A stretch of DNA of 64,000 nt from Delftia acidovorans (GCA_031286585.1 JAITUC010000019.1:186001-250000), one strand, 5' to 3'. Positions 1-8,500 are shown, numbered from the stretch's first letter. Program-made: numbers and translations. The notes: generated by a model from the sequence alone, not told the origin.

Positions 1-137
1 AGCATGACCAGCACGCTGCGCAGCGAGGGCTTGATGAGCTTGGGCGACGGGGATGGCGCAGGCGGGGATACGGGCGCTGGTGCAGCGGCGGGAGCCGTGG
101 CGGTCGTGCCGCCGTTGGAATTCGTGGAATCACTCAT
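1..137 (-). CDS. HlyD/EmrA-type membrane fusion protein, N-terminus only
   Basis: Only the first 45 codons lie in the window; the gene runs off the left edge. The visible part is a Ser/Thr then Ala/Pro-rich cytoplasmic tail (PAPVSPPAPSPSPKLIKPSL) followed by RSVLVML, which looks like the start of the single membrane anchor of a periplasmic adaptor. It begins 29 bases after the stop of a DHA2-family drug pump on the same strand, which is the usual partner of an EmrA-like adaptor. Together with tetR and the pump it would form a three-gene efflux operon. The family call rests on context and the N-terminal layout, because the lipoyl and beta-barrel domains are outside the window. Confidence 0.6.
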   Translation of the reverse strand, partial: MSDSTNSNGGTTATAPAAAPAPVSPPAPSPSPKLIKPSLRSVLVM

Positions 138-166
138 GTTGTTGTCTTTTCTCTGGGCGAACGGAT

Positions 167-1942
167 TCAGGCACGGGCGACCGGCTGGGTGGGCGGCTGG
201 CCCGGTGCGTCCTGCGGCGCGGCGGCATCGGTGCCGCGCATGGCCGAGGCATCGGCGGCTGCGGCACGCATGCGCTCCACAAAGGCGCGCTGGCGTGCGC
301 GGCCGGCCAGGGCCAGCATCCACAGCAGGTAGAGCACGGCCACGCCGGCCGTGAGCGCGAACACATCGTTGTAGGCGCGCACATTGGCCTCGCGGCGTGC
401 GGCCTGCGCCAGCTGGGCCGTGCCCTGGGCCGCGCGCAGGGCGGGGTCGGCAATGACGCGGGCCAGGCTTTGCTGCTGCAGGCGCAGGCGGTCGGCCACG
501 ATGGGGTCGGTGGGATCGACATCGGCCACGATGGCGGCCGAGTACACCTGCTCGCGGTGCATCTGGTAGGTGCTGAGCAGGGCCGAGCCCATGAGCGCGC
601 CCATGGCCTGGGTCATCGATATGGTGACGATGGCCGTGAGCATGTAGTGCGCCCCGAACTTCAGGCCCTGCACCACGCCGATCAGCATCAGCGGCCCCAT
701 GAACAGGCCTGCGCCCACGGCCATCAGGAACTGGCTGCCGAAGAAGTCCTCGGGCCGGGTCAGGCTGGTGCGGCTGTGGTCCAGCCAGGCCGCCAGCGCG
801 AACAGCACGATGGAGCCCACGATCTGCTTGCCCATGTTCTCCAGCCCGAAGGTCAGCGCCGACACGGCAATGCCCACGATGGTGCCCAGCAGGATGACGA
901 TGAACAGCGGCTGCATCTGGTCCACCGTCATGCCCAGCATGCGCTGCATGCCGATCACGCCATAGGTCTGCTCGGTGGTCAGAAAGCGCAGCAGCAGCGC
1001 GCCGATCACGAAGCGCACCGTGGGCGCCAGCACGAACCAGCGCGTCTGCAGCATGGGGTTGCGGCGGTGGTGCTCGATGTAGAGCGCCACGCTCAGCAGG
1101 ACGATGGAGCCGATCAGCATCCAGGCCAGCCAGGGCGTGTCCAGCCACCAGTGGTTGTAGCCCTGCACCAGCACGGCGATCAGCAGGCCCACGCCGGGCA
1201 CCATGAGGAAGAAGGTCAGGAAGTCCAACCGCTCGAAGCTGCGGATATGCACGCCCGGCGGCAGCTTGAGCACCACCACGCCCGCGAACGAGATCAGGGC
1301 CAGGCCGGCCTCGAACAGGTAGAGGTTGTGCCACTCGCTGTTGAACAGCAGGCCCGGCGAGAGGATCCAGGCCAGCGGCGTGGCGATCTGCCCCAGGCCC
1401 ACGCCGATCACCAGCATCTTGAGCACATGCTTGCGCGGCGCCGCCTGCAGCATGTAGAGCGTGCCCAGCGTGCTGCAGGTGGCGCCCGCCAGGCCGCTGG
1501 CCGCGCGTAGCATGAGCAGGCTGGTGTAGCTGCCCAGCACCAGGTGCAGCAGCGTCAGCAGCGCATACAGGCCCAGGCCGATCTCGGCGAACAGCCGCAT
1601 GCCGAACTGCTGGCGGAACTTGTAGACCAGCAGGTTGGCTGTCATGTTGAGCATCACGTAGGCGCCGGTCAGCCACGCGGCCTCGGACGAGGTCAGCCCC
1701 ATCTGCCCCTGGATGGTGGGCAGGTTGGCCGTGAACAGTGCATTGCCCAAACCGCCCGTCAACGCCACCAGCACGGCGATCAGGCCGTAGGCGGCGCGCA
1801 CGGCCGGCTGGTGCAGCGGCATGGAGGGCGAGCCCGGCAGGCTGGGCTTTTCATGCTCCTCCCAGTCCGGCGGGGGCTTCAGGTAGACGACGGGGGGCGA
1901 AGGGGGCAGCACGGGCCCCGGTGGAGTGGGCGTGGTGGCCAT
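167..1942 (-). CDS. DHA2-family MFS efflux pump (EmrB-like)
   Basis: A 591-residue integral membrane protein with about 14 hydrophobic segments, the size and layout of DHA2 (drug:H+ antiporter-2) pumps such as EmrB. The cytoplasmic N-terminus is Pro-rich (residues 1-45) and the first membrane segment begins near AAYGLIAVLVALTGG. The stretch NLPTIQGQMGLTSSEAAWL matches the DHA2 loop after helix 1 (LPxIxxxLxxSxxxxxW). The start codon lies 1 base past the tetR stop, so the two are co-transcribed, and an HlyD-type adaptor follows. It probably exports a hydrophobic toxic compound, but the substrate cannot be read from the sequence. The order is pump then adaptor, the reverse of E. coli emrAB. Confidence 0.85.
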   Translation of the reverse strand: MATTPTPPGPVLPPSPPVVYLKPPPDWEEHEKPSLPGSPSMPLHQPAVRAAYGLIAVLVALTGGLGNALFTANLPTIQGQMGLTSSEAAWLTGAYVMLNMTANLLVYKFRQQFGMRLFAEIGLGLYALLTLLHLVLGSYTSLLMLRAASGLAGATCSTLGTLYMLQAAPRKHVLKMLVIGVGLGQIATPLAWILSPGLLFNSEWHNLYLFEAGLALISFAGVVVLKLPPGVHIRSFERLDFLTFFLMVPGVGLLIAVLVQGYNHWWLDTPWLAWMLIGSIVLLSVALYIEHHRRNPMLQTRWFVLAPTVRFVIGALLLRFLTTEQTYGVIGMQRMLGMTVDQMQPLFIVILLGTIVGIAVSALTFGLENMGKQIVGSIVLFALAAWLDHSRTSLTRPEDFFGSQFLMAVGAGLFMGPLMLIGVVQGLKFGAHYMLTAIVTISMTQAMGALMGSALLSTYQMHREQVYSAAIVADVDPTDPIVADRLRLQQQSLARVIADPALRAAQGTAQLAQAARREANVRAYNDVFALTAGVAVLYLLWMLALAGRARQRAFVERMRAAAADASAMRGTDAAAPQDAPGQPPTQPVARA

Positions 1943-1943
1943 G

Positions 1944-2492
1944 TCAGGCCTTCAAGCCTTGCCAGACGATCTGCAGCGCCTTGCGCGCCAGGGTGCGGCG
2001 CTGCTGCGGCGTCTCGCCGCGCAGCGAGGCGCCCAGCATGCCGAAGACCAGGGACAGCTCGGACTGCGTCAGCGGCTGGCGGCAGTGGCCGCAGGCCACG
2101 GCCCGGTCCATGGCCGGGCGAAAGATCTGCCACATGGACACGCGGGCCTGGGCGATGACCTCGTCGCCGCGCTCCACCGTGCGCCAGTAGTCGGTGATGG
2201 GGGCCGAGACCGCGATGCGCTCGGCCAGGCGCGACAGCAGCTTGTAGAAGGCATCGTCGTCCTCGGCCATGGCTTCGGCCGCGATGCGCATGTTGTCCAG
2301 CGAACGCTCCAGCAGCGCCAGCATCAGCGCGCGCCGATCGGGGAACTGCCGGTACAGCGTGGCGCGGCCGACCTGGGCACGCTCGACCACCAGGTCCAGC
2401 GGCGCGGTCACGCCGTGCTCGGAAAACACGGCATCGGCCGCGTCCAGCAACTGGGCGCGGCGGATATCGGCACTGGGTCTCTTGGAAGTCAT
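1944..2492 (-). CDS. TetR-family transcriptional repressor
   Basis: 182 residues. The N-terminal helix-turn-helix is clear: LLDAADAVFSEHGV, then LVVERAQVGRATLYRQFPDR, the TetR recognition helix with its typical LYxxFxxR ending. The rest is a variable ligand-binding domain. It is the first gene of the operon with the DHA2 pump (1 base between stop and next start) and the HlyD adaptor, so it most likely represses them and itself until a toxic ligand binds. A symmetric GGACAA/TTGTCC operator directly abuts the start codon. There is no Shine-Dalgarno sequence upstream of this ATG, so the transcript may be leaderless or the true start slightly downstream. Confidence 0.9.
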   Translation of the reverse strand: MTSKRPSADIRRAQLLDAADAVFSEHGVTAPLDLVVERAQVGRATLYRQFPDRRALMLALLERSLDNMRIAAEAMAEDDDAFYKLLSRLAERIAVSAPITDYWRTVERGDEVIAQARVSMWQIFRPAMDRAVACGHCRQPLTQSELSLVFGMLGASLRGETPQQRRTLARKALQIVWQGLKA

Positions 2493-2532
2493 GCGGACAA
2501 TTATCGGACAAAGTTGTCCGTTAAATGTCCGC
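2493..2532. promoter_or_regulatory. TetR operator, nested inverted repeats
   Basis: The core is a perfect 7-bp inverted repeat, CGGACAAAGTTGTCCG at 2505-2520. It is flanked by a second, outer pair, GCGGACA at 2493-2499 and TGTCCGC at 2526-2532. Four GGACA half-sites in 40 bp directly upstream of tetR are what a TetR dimer pair would bind. Assignment to this TetR is by position. Confidence 0.7.
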
Positions 2533-2597
2533 GACCAGCCTATCCCATGGCGGGGCCATGGGCAAAAAACCAGCGGTTTCCGGCAGTGGAAAAGTCT

Positions 2598-3515
2598 CTA
2601 CAGATCGGTCAGCGGCAGCAGCTGGCGGCGGCTGTCAAAGCACCGCGCCTGGCCGTCCAGAGGATCGGTGAAGGCCAGGCTGCGCGCCAGCAGCTGCAGC
2701 GGGCGCGAGTAGTCGCCCTCGGGCATGTCATGCACCTCGGGGTAGAAGCCGTCGCCCCACAGCGGCAGGTCCAGGGCCGCCATGTGCACGCGCAGCTGGT
2801 GGCGCTTGCCGCTTTCGGGCTCCAGCCGGTAGCGTGCCCAGGGGCCGTGCCGCTCCAGCACCTGCATGCGGGTGCGGGTGTTGGGCGCGCCGGCCACCTC
2901 GTGCATGCGAAAGAAGTGCCCGCTTTCCTCCATGCGGCTTTCATGCACGCGCGGAAAGGCCACATCCTCGCGCCAGGGCGCGACGGCCTCGTAGGTCTTG
3001 TGGATGGCGCGGTCGCGGAACAGCGCCTGGTAGATGCCGCGCGTGGCGCGCTGTACCGAGAACACCACCAGCCCTGCCGTATCGCGGTCGATGCGGTGGA
3101 TGGGCGACAGCTCGGACAGCCCGAACTCGCGCTTGAGCCGCACCAGCAGCGTCTGCTGCAGGTACTTGCCGGCCGGCACCACGGGCAAGAAATGCGGCTT
3201 GTCGGCCACCAGCAGATGCGCGTCGCGGTAGATGACCTCGGCCTCGAAGGGGATGGGCGGCTCGGCCGGCAGCTCGCGGTAGTAGTAGTAGCGCAGGCCC
3301 GGCGCAAAGGCCGTGCCTGCATCGGCGGCGCGGCCATGCTCGTCCACCACCTCGCCCAGCGCCAGGCGCCGCAGCCAGTCTTGGCGCGCCACGGCCGGCA
3401 GGCGCTCGGCCAGGAAATCGATCAGCAACCCGCCGCCCTGGCTGGGCAGCACCACGCAGCTGGGGCTGACGCCGTCGCGTATGGGAAGAACCTTGGGGTC
3501 GTGGGCGTTGTGCAT
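2598..3515 (-). CDS. RluA-family RNA pseudouridine synthase
   Basis: 305 residues, the usual size for a stand-alone RluA-type enzyme. The catalytic motif is HRIDRDTAGL at residues 140-149, with the nucleophilic aspartate at D143. Around it are the family landmarks VIYRDAHLLVADKPHFLPVVP and, later, PESGKRHQLRVHMAAL. These proteins isomerise uridine to pseudouridine in 23S rRNA or tRNA; this one most resembles the RluA branch acting on tRNA position 32 and 23S rRNA 746. There is only a short N-terminal extension and no convincing S4 domain. It lies 12 bases downstream of the PIN toxin gene on the same strand, probably by chance rather than function. Confidence 0.85.
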   Translation of the reverse strand: MHNAHDPKVLPIRDGVSPSCVVLPSQGGGLLIDFLAERLPAVARQDWLRRLALGEVVDEHGRAADAGTAFAPGLRYYYYRELPAEPPIPFEAEVIYRDAHLLVADKPHFLPVVPAGKYLQQTLLVRLKREFGLSELSPIHRIDRDTAGLVVFSVQRATRGIYQALFRDRAIHKTYEAVAPWREDVAFPRVHESRMEESGHFFRMHEVAGAPNTRTRMQVLERHGPWARYRLEPESGKRHQLRVHMAALDLPLWGDGFYPEVHDMPEGDYSRPLQLLARSLAFTDPLDGQARCFDSRRQLLPLTDL

Positions 3516-3527
3516 GGATTGCCGCTC

Positions 3528-3944
3528 TCAGCGCTTGTGCCGCGCCGCCCACTCATCGGGCGTCACGATCAGGCCGGGAAAGCTGTCACGCAGCGCCAGC
3601 AGATCGCCGTCGCCCGTGATGAGCGCCTGGGCCCGGCCCACATGCGCCAGAACCAGGAACACCTGGTCCTTGTCGTCCCGGCACAGCGGCAATGCGGGCC
3701 AGGGCTGCGGCAGTGTGACGACATCGGCCCAGGGCAGGAAATCCTCCAGCAAGGCCTGTTGTTCGGCCGCTGCCAGCTTGAACTTCGGGTAGGCGAGCAC
3801 ACGCAGCAATTCGCTGGCTGTTTCCCTGCAGACCAGGGGCTGCAACTGCTGGTGCTGCCAGGCCCGGCGTATCCACGCAAGACGGCCGGACGTGAACAGC
3901 AGGGCCGAGAGCACGACGTTGGTGTCCAGCACGACGCGCATCAT
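3528..3944 (-). CDS. PIN-domain ribonuclease toxin
   Basis: 138 residues forming a single PIN domain. The acidic residues that bind Mg2+/Mn2+ are visible: VVLDTNVVLSALLF at the start (D7), CRDDKDQVFL in the middle and ITGDGDLLAL near the end. This is the 'putative toxin, PIN family' type, which cleaves RNA when free. Its start overlaps the stop of the upstream AbrB-like gene by four bases (ATGA), the translational coupling typical of toxin-antitoxin pairs. The target RNA is unknown. Confidence 0.85.
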   Translation of the reverse strand: MMRVVLDTNVVLSALLFTSGRLAWIRRAWQHQQLQPLVCRETASELLRVLAYPKFKLAAAEQQALLEDFLPWADVVTLPQPWPALPLCRDDKDQVFLVLAHVGRAQALITGDGDLLALRDSFPGLIVTPDEWAARHKR

Positions 3945-4159
3945 TTGCGCGCCCAGGAGGTCGCCTCCTGCACATCCTCTTCGGTGATGCCCAGTTGCTG
4001 CAGCTTGTAGCGGACGGCCTGTGCGCGCTGGACGCGCACGGGCGTGAGCACGATGCGGCCGTTTTCCACGGCCACCTCGAAGTACTCAGCGGCCTCCACC
4101 TCGGACACCACGGCCTTGGGCAGGGTGATCTGGTTCTTCGATGTCAGTTTGGCTAGCAT
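3941..4159 (-). CDS. AbrB/MazE-type antitoxin
   Basis: 72 residues. The N-terminal 45 residues form a swapped-hairpin AbrB domain: LTSKNQITLPKAVVSEVEAA, then EYFEVAVENGRIVLTPV. The C-terminal tail, with LQQLGITEEDVQEATSWARK, would wrap the PIN toxin. AbrB antitoxins bind their own promoter as part of the complex. An AGGAG ribosome binding site precedes the ATG, and a 6-bp inverted repeat lies about 28 bases upstream. The gene overlaps the toxin gene by four bases. An AbrB antitoxin with a PIN toxin is a recognised but less common pairing than VapB/VapC. Confidence 0.85.
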   Translation of the reverse strand: MLAKLTSKNQITLPKAVVSEVEAAEYFEVAVENGRIVLTPVRVQRAQAVRYKLQQLGITEEDVQEATSWARK

Positions 4160-4186
4160 GGCCCGCTCCTGCAGATGAGAAAAAAC

Positions 4187-4205
4187 AAGGAAATCTTACT
4201 TCCTT
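4187..4205. promoter_or_regulatory. candidate toxin-antitoxin autoregulatory operator
   Basis: An inverted repeat, AAGGAA-N7-TTCCTT, in an AT-rich island just upstream of the antitoxin gene. The position fits the promoter of the AbrB/PIN pair, which such complexes normally repress. No footprint or family consensus supports it beyond symmetry and location. Confidence 0.4.
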
Positions 4206-4223
4206 ACTTCATTCCTCTGCGGC

Positions 4224-4979
4224 TCACCGGCTTTCCTCACCTGTCGAGGCTCGCCCGTTCAGCCCATTCACGCCGTTCAATCCGCTGTCCGCCGTCACCA
4301 GCACGCCCGCCGAAACGATGTAGTCGGCCGCGCTTTCGATGTCGCCGCGCAGCGCCTCCTTCGCGGCTGGCGCGTCGCCGCGGCGCAGGGCCTCGACCAG
4401 GCGCGCATGGTGGCCGACCGCCACCTGTTCGCTCACCCGGCGCGAGCCCGAGCGCATGTCGTGGTTGAGGATGGGGCCTATGCGCAGCCACAGCGCCTCG
4501 ATCATCTGCAGCAGCATGGGCATGCCGGCCGCGCCGTAGACGGCGAAGTGGAAATCCTTGTTGAAGGCGATGAGCCGCGCGCCGTCCGGCGAGGCGCTGG
4601 CCATCTCGGCCGCAAAGCGGTCCTGCAGTGCGGCGATGCGTTGCAGCCCGGCGGCCGGCAGTTGCCGTGCCGCCTGCTCCGTGGCCAGGCCTTCGAGGTT
4701 GACGCGGATGCGGGTGATCTCGCGGAAGGCGCTTTCCGTCATCAACGGCACGCGCAGCGCGCGGTTGGGCGTGAGTTCCAGCGCCTGCTCGGCCACGAGC
4801 CGGTGCACGGCCTCGCGCACGGGCATGACGCTGACCCCCAGCGCGCTGGCCGTGGTGCGCAGCGAGATCTGCTCGCCCGGAATCATCTGGCCCGTGATCA
4901 GCAGTTCCCTGAGCTGGGCATAGACATCGCTGCTCAGGGTCTGGCGTTTGAGTGGGGTGACTAGTTCATTGATGGCCAT
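4224..4979 (-). CDS. GntR-family regulator, FCD (FadR) subfamily
   Basis: 251 residues. The N-terminal winged helix is VYAQLRELLITGQMIPGEQISLRTTASALGVSVMPVREAVHRLVAEQAL, a GntR signature; the C-terminal half is an all-helical FCD effector domain, with RLIAFNKDFHFAVYGAAGMPMLL and later VAVGHHARLVEALRRGD supplying the usual metal-binding Asp/His residues. FCD regulators sense small carboxylic acids. The gene is divergent from the SDR-BKACE-MFS operon, and a 16-bp palindrome sits between them. It is therefore the probable repressor of that beta-keto acid operon, with an intermediate of the pathway as likely effector. Confidence 0.9.
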   Translation of the reverse strand: MAINELVTPLKRQTLSSDVYAQLRELLITGQMIPGEQISLRTTASALGVSVMPVREAVHRLVAEQALELTPNRALRVPLMTESAFREITRIRVNLEGLATEQAARQLPAAGLQRIAALQDRFAAEMASASPDGARLIAFNKDFHFAVYGAAGMPMLLQMIEALWLRIGPILNHDMRSGSRRVSEQVAVGHHARLVEALRRGDAPAAKEALRGDIESAADYIVSAGVLVTADSGLNGVNGLNGRASTGEESR

Positions 4980-5039
4980 GGCGGCGATGGTAGCGCGGCG
5001 CTGCGGCTGTCATGGCACATAGGGTATTCACCATATTTG

Positions 5040-5055
5040 ATCTGTGATCACAGAT
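5040..5055. promoter_or_regulatory. GntR-type operator palindrome
   Basis: ATCTGTGATCACAGAT is a perfect 16-bp palindrome, 61 bases upstream of the gntR start and 62 bases upstream of the SDR start. Its TGTGATCACA core is of the size and symmetry bound by FCD-type GntR dimers. Its central position suggests control of both divergent units. Confidence 0.7.
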
Positions 5056-5117
5056 ACAGAATCCACACCCAACCCCGAACCCTTTCATCTTTGTTTCAGT
5101 TCCCAAGGAGCTTTCGC

Positions 5118-5912
5118 ATGTGGAAAAACGATCTTCTGGCCGGCCAGCGTGTCCTGGTGACGGCCGGCGCCGCCGGAATCGGCCTGGAAATCAGCCGCGC
5201 CTTTGCCCAGGCCGGTGCACGCGTCATGGTCTGCGACGTGGTGCAGGCCAGCCTGGATGCGCTGGCCACCGCCCTGCCCGGCGCCGCCTCCTGCCTGGCC
5301 GATGTGTCGGACGCCGCACAGGTGGCGGCGCTGTTCGAGGCCGTGGACCGCGCGCTGGGCGGCCTCGACATCCTGGTCAACAACGCCGGCGTGGCCGGCC
5401 CCACGGGCGCGGTCGAGACGCTGGAGCTGGCCGACTGGCAGCGCACGCTGGATGTGAACATCACCGGCACCTTCCTGTGCACACGGCTGGCCGTGCCCCG
5501 GCTGCGGCAATCGGCACGCGAGGGAGGGCAGGCGGCCATCGTCAACCTGTCTTCGGCGGCAGGCCACCTGGGCATGCCGGGCCGCTCGGCCTATTCGGCG
5601 TCCAAGTGGGCGGTGATCGGCTTCACCAAGTCGCTGGCGCTGGAGCTGGGCGCCCACGGCATCCGCGCCAACGCCATCCTGCCGGGAGCGGTGGACGGCC
5701 CGCGCATCCGCGATGTGATCGCCGCCAAGGCCCGCGCGTCCGGCCGGCCACTGGAGGACGTGGCGCGCGACTACACGCACCAGGCCGCGCTGGGCCGCAT
5801 GGCCACGGCACGCGACATTGCCCACATGGCCGTGTTCGCCGCCAGCCCGCTGGCCGCCCATGTCACGGGCCAGGAGCTGGCCGTCGACGGGCTGACCCAG
5901 GCGCTGAGCTGA
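5118..5912 (+). CDS. short-chain dehydrogenase/reductase (SDR)
   Basis: 264 residues, a classical SDR. The N-terminal Rossmann glycine motif is TAGAAGIG (residues 15-22), followed by NNAGVAG near residue 90. The catalytic Ser lies in NLSSAAGH (S145/S146), with Tyr159 and Lys163 in YSASK. The ATG was chosen for AAGGAG seven bases upstream. It is the first gene of an operon with BKACE and an MFS carrier. In that context it probably oxidises a beta-hydroxy acid to the beta-keto acid that BKACE cleaves, using NAD(P)+. The context supports that role; the substrate is not known. Confidence 0.88.
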   Translation: MWKNDLLAGQRVLVTAGAAGIGLEISRAFAQAGARVMVCDVVQASLDALATALPGAASCLADVSDAAQVAALFEAVDRALGGLDILVNNAGVAGPTGAVETLELADWQRTLDVNITGTFLCTRLAVPRLRQSAREGGQAAIVNLSSAAGHLGMPGRSAYSASKWAVIGFTKSLALELGAHGIRANAILPGAVDGPRIRDVIAAKARASGRPLEDVARDYTHQAALGRMATARDIAHMAVFAASPLAAHVTGQELAVDGLTQALS

Positions 5913-5976
5913 GCGCCCTCCCCCTGTCTCCCGCCTCTCCCGTCTCTCCCCTTTTCGCCCTTCCCAAGGACCTTCC

Positions 5977-6909
5977 ATGGCCACCCGCACCAAAGCCATC
6001 ATCACCTGCGCGCCCACGGGCGCCATCCACACGCCCAGCATGTCGCCCCACCTGCCCGTGACGGCCGCGCAGATCGCACGCGCCGCCATCGATGCCGCCG
6101 AGGCCGGCGCCGCCATCGTGCATTTGCACGCGCGTGATCCGCGCGACGGGCGCCCCTCGCAGGACCCGGATCTGTTCCGGCCCTTTCTCAAGGCGATCCG
6201 GGCCGAGAGCGATGCCATCGTCAACATCACCACGGGCGGCAGCCCGCACATGACGGTGCAGGAGCGCATGCGGCCCGTGACCGAGTTCCAGCCCGAGCTG
6301 GCCTCGCTGAACATGGGCTCGATGAACTTCGGCCTCTTTCCCATGCTGGAGCGCTTCCCGGACCTGGAGCACGCCTGGGAGCGCGAGCACCTGGAAAACA
6401 GCCGCAACCTGGTCTTCAAGAACACCTTCGCCGACATCGAAGGCATCCTGCGGCTGGGCCAGGCCCAGGGCACGCGCTTCGAGTTCGAGTGCTACGACAT
6501 CAGCCACCTGCACAACCTTGCGCATTTCGTGGACCGGGGCCTGGTGCAGGGCACGGTCTTCGTGCAATCGGTGTTCGGCATCCTGGGCGGCATTGGCGGC
6601 CACCCCGAAGACCTGATGCACATGCGCCGCACGGCCGACCGCCTGCTGGGCAGCCGCTACCAATGGTCCATCCTGGGCGCGGGCCGCAACCAGCTGCCGC
6701 TGGCCACCATGGGCGCGGCCATGGGCGCCCATGTGCGCGTGGGCCTGGAAGACTCGCTGTGGATAGGCCCGGGGCAGCTGGCCACCTCCAGCGCCGAGCA
6801 GGTGCGCCGCATCCGCACGGTGCTGGAGGCCCTGAACATCGACGTGGCCACGCCTGCCGAGGCGCGCAGCATGCTGGGCCTCAAGGGCGCGGCCAACGTG
6901 GCCTTCTGA
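5977..6909 (+). CDS. BKACE family beta-keto acid cleavage enzyme (DUF849)
   Basis: 310 residues. BKACE enzymes are Zn-dependent TIM-barrel proteins that condense a beta-keto acid with acetyl-CoA to give acetoacetate and a new CoA ester; Kce of lysine fermentation is the founding member. The zinc ligands are seen in HLHARDP (H49 and H51), and the strand ends ITTGGS, NMGSMNF, ILGAGRNQLP and VRVGLEDSLW are all in place. The length is normal. The preceding SDR and following MFS gene suggest uptake, oxidation and cleavage of one compound. The spacer after the SDR is an unusual pyrimidine-rich tract (5915-5965) ending in the ribosome site AAGGA. The acyl specificity cannot be read from sequence. 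Confidence 0.9.
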   Translation: MATRTKAIITCAPTGAIHTPSMSPHLPVTAAQIARAAIDAAEAGAAIVHLHARDPRDGRPSQDPDLFRPFLKAIRAESDAIVNITTGGSPHMTVQERMRPVTEFQPELASLNMGSMNFGLFPMLERFPDLEHAWEREHLENSRNLVFKNTFADIEGILRLGQAQGTRFEFECYDISHLHNLAHFVDRGLVQGTVFVQSVFGILGGIGGHPEDLMHMRRTADRLLGSRYQWSILGAGRNQLPLATMGAAMGAHVRVGLEDSLWIGPGQLATSSAEQVRRIRTVLEALNIDVATPAEARSMLGLKGAANVAF

Positions 6910-7018
6910 GCCTCCTTTCCCACCATCCAGCACATAGCACCAGAGCCTGCTGCAGCAGGCCGTGCCGGTCCCTGGAAGGTCCGCCCCTCGCCCCCAAGCC
7001 TTGAAGGAGACAAGCACC

Positions 7019-8353
7019 ATGTCCAGCCATTCCGTCCATGCGCCGCCGCCCGTCCCTGGCAATGCGGCCAGCAGCGCCAGCGCGGCGCTCAACGCCAGAA
7101 TCTTCCGCCGGCTGATGCCGCTGCTGGTGCTGTCCTATGTGATCAGCTTCATAGACCGCACCAATATCGCGCTGGCCAAGACGCACATCGAGGTCGATCT
7201 GGGCATCTCGGCGGCCGCCTACGGCCTGGGCGCAGGGCTGTTCTTCCTGAGCTATGCCCTGCTGGAAGTGCCCAGCAACCTCGTCATGCACAGGGTGGGC
7301 GCGCGGTTCTGGATCACGCGCATCATGGTGACCTGGGGCCTGCTGTCGGCCGGCATGGCCTTCATTACCGGAGAGACCTCGTTCTACGTGATGCGCGTGC
7401 TGCTGGGTGCCGCCGAGGCGGGGCTGTTCCCTGGCGTGATGCTCTACCTGACCTACTGGTTCGGCCGCGAGGAACGGGCCCGCGCCATCGGCTACTTCCT
7501 GCTGGGCGTGTGCATTGCCAACATCCTGAGCGGCCCCGTGGGCGGCGCGCTGCTGCAGATGGACGGCATCCTGGGCTGGCATGGCTGGCAGTGGATGTTC
7601 GTGATCGAGGGCCTGCCCGCCGTGGCCCTGGCATGGGTGGTCTGGAAGAAGCTGCCCGACGGCCCGGCCAGCGCGCCCTGGCTGACCGCCGCCGAGTCCC
7701 GCCAGGTGATGGAGCGCCTGCAGGCCGAGCAGGACCAGCAGGCCCGCGCCGGCCAGGTGGGCCACTCGCTCGGGGACTGCCTGCGCGACCGCCAGATCTG
7801 GCTGGCCATCCTCGTCTACTTCTGCCACCAGATCAGCATCTACACGGTGATCTTCTTTCTGCCGGGCATCATCGGCACCTACGGCCAGCTCTCGCCGCTG
7901 CAGATCGGCACGCTCAACTCCGTGCCCTGGATCGCAGCCGCCATCGGTGCGGCCTGGCTGCCGCGCTTTGCCACCCACCCGCAGCGCTGCCGGCGCATGC
8001 TGCTGGCGGGCCTGGCCACCATGGCCGCCGGCCTGCTGGTGGCCGCGCTGGCGGGCAAGGCCTCGCCAGCCCTGGGCCTGCTGGGTTTCAGCCTGACAGC
8101 GCTGATGTTCTTCGTGGTGCAGTCCGTCGTCTTCCTGTTTCCCGCCTCGCGGCTGGCGGGCGCGGGGCTGGCAGGCGGCATTGCCCTGGTCAATACCTGC
8201 GGCCTGGTGGGCGGCTTCATCGGCCCCACGGTGATGGGGATGATCGAACAGGCCACGGGCAGCACGCGCAACGGCCTGTTCATCATGGCGGGCCTGCTGG
8301 TGGTGGCTGCGCTGGCATCGACCCGGCTGCGCCAGGGCCAGGAGACACCGTGA
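7019..8353 (+). CDS. MFS transporter, anion:cation symporter (ACS) family
   Basis: 444 residues and 12 predicted membrane segments. The signature YVISFIDRTNIALAKTHIEVDLGIS is typical of the ACS family (D-galactonate, phthalate and tartrate carriers), as is YLTYWFGREERARAIGYFLLG between helices 4 and 5. These carriers take up organic anions with H+. The start is set by GGAGACAAG just upstream of the ATG; an in-frame extension upstream has no such support. As third gene after SDR and BKACE it most likely imports the hydroxy or keto acid that the operon degrades. Confidence 0.88.
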   Translation: MSSHSVHAPPPVPGNAASSASAALNARIFRRLMPLLVLSYVISFIDRTNIALAKTHIEVDLGISAAAYGLGAGLFFLSYALLEVPSNLVMHRVGARFWITRIMVTWGLLSAGMAFITGETSFYVMRVLLGAAEAGLFPGVMLYLTYWFGREERARAIGYFLLGVCIANILSGPVGGALLQMDGILGWHGWQWMFVIEGLPAVALAWVVWKKLPDGPASAPWLTAAESRQVMERLQAEQDQQARAGQVGHSLGDCLRDRQIWLAILVYFCHQISIYTVIFFLPGIIGTYGQLSPLQIGTLNSVPWIAAAIGAAWLPRFATHPQRCRRMLLAGLATMAAGLLVAALAGKASPALGLLGFSLTALMFFVVQSVVFLFPASRLAGAGLAGGIALVNTCGLVGGFIGPTVMGMIEQATGSTRNGLFIMAGLLVVAALASTRLRQGQETP

Positions 8354-8500
8354 TGACGGTCCTTTTCCCGCTGCAGGCCGCGCTGTAGGCCAATCTCCTG
8401 TCTGCGGGCCTGCCGGCTGCCCGCCAGCGCGTCCCGGGCCTTGGCAAGCGGTTTCATGGCGATAGGATGGACCGAACCCCATTTCGCGGCCCCCTGCGCC

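Noticed and set aside
53-1510. Long open frame antisense to the DHA2 pump
   Set aside because: Its product is a His/Gln/Gly-rich string with no domain, while the opposite strand gives a clear 14-helix pump. High GC keeps antisense frames open; the same holds for 1926-4010, 12763-14700, 15248-17659 and 35749-38868.
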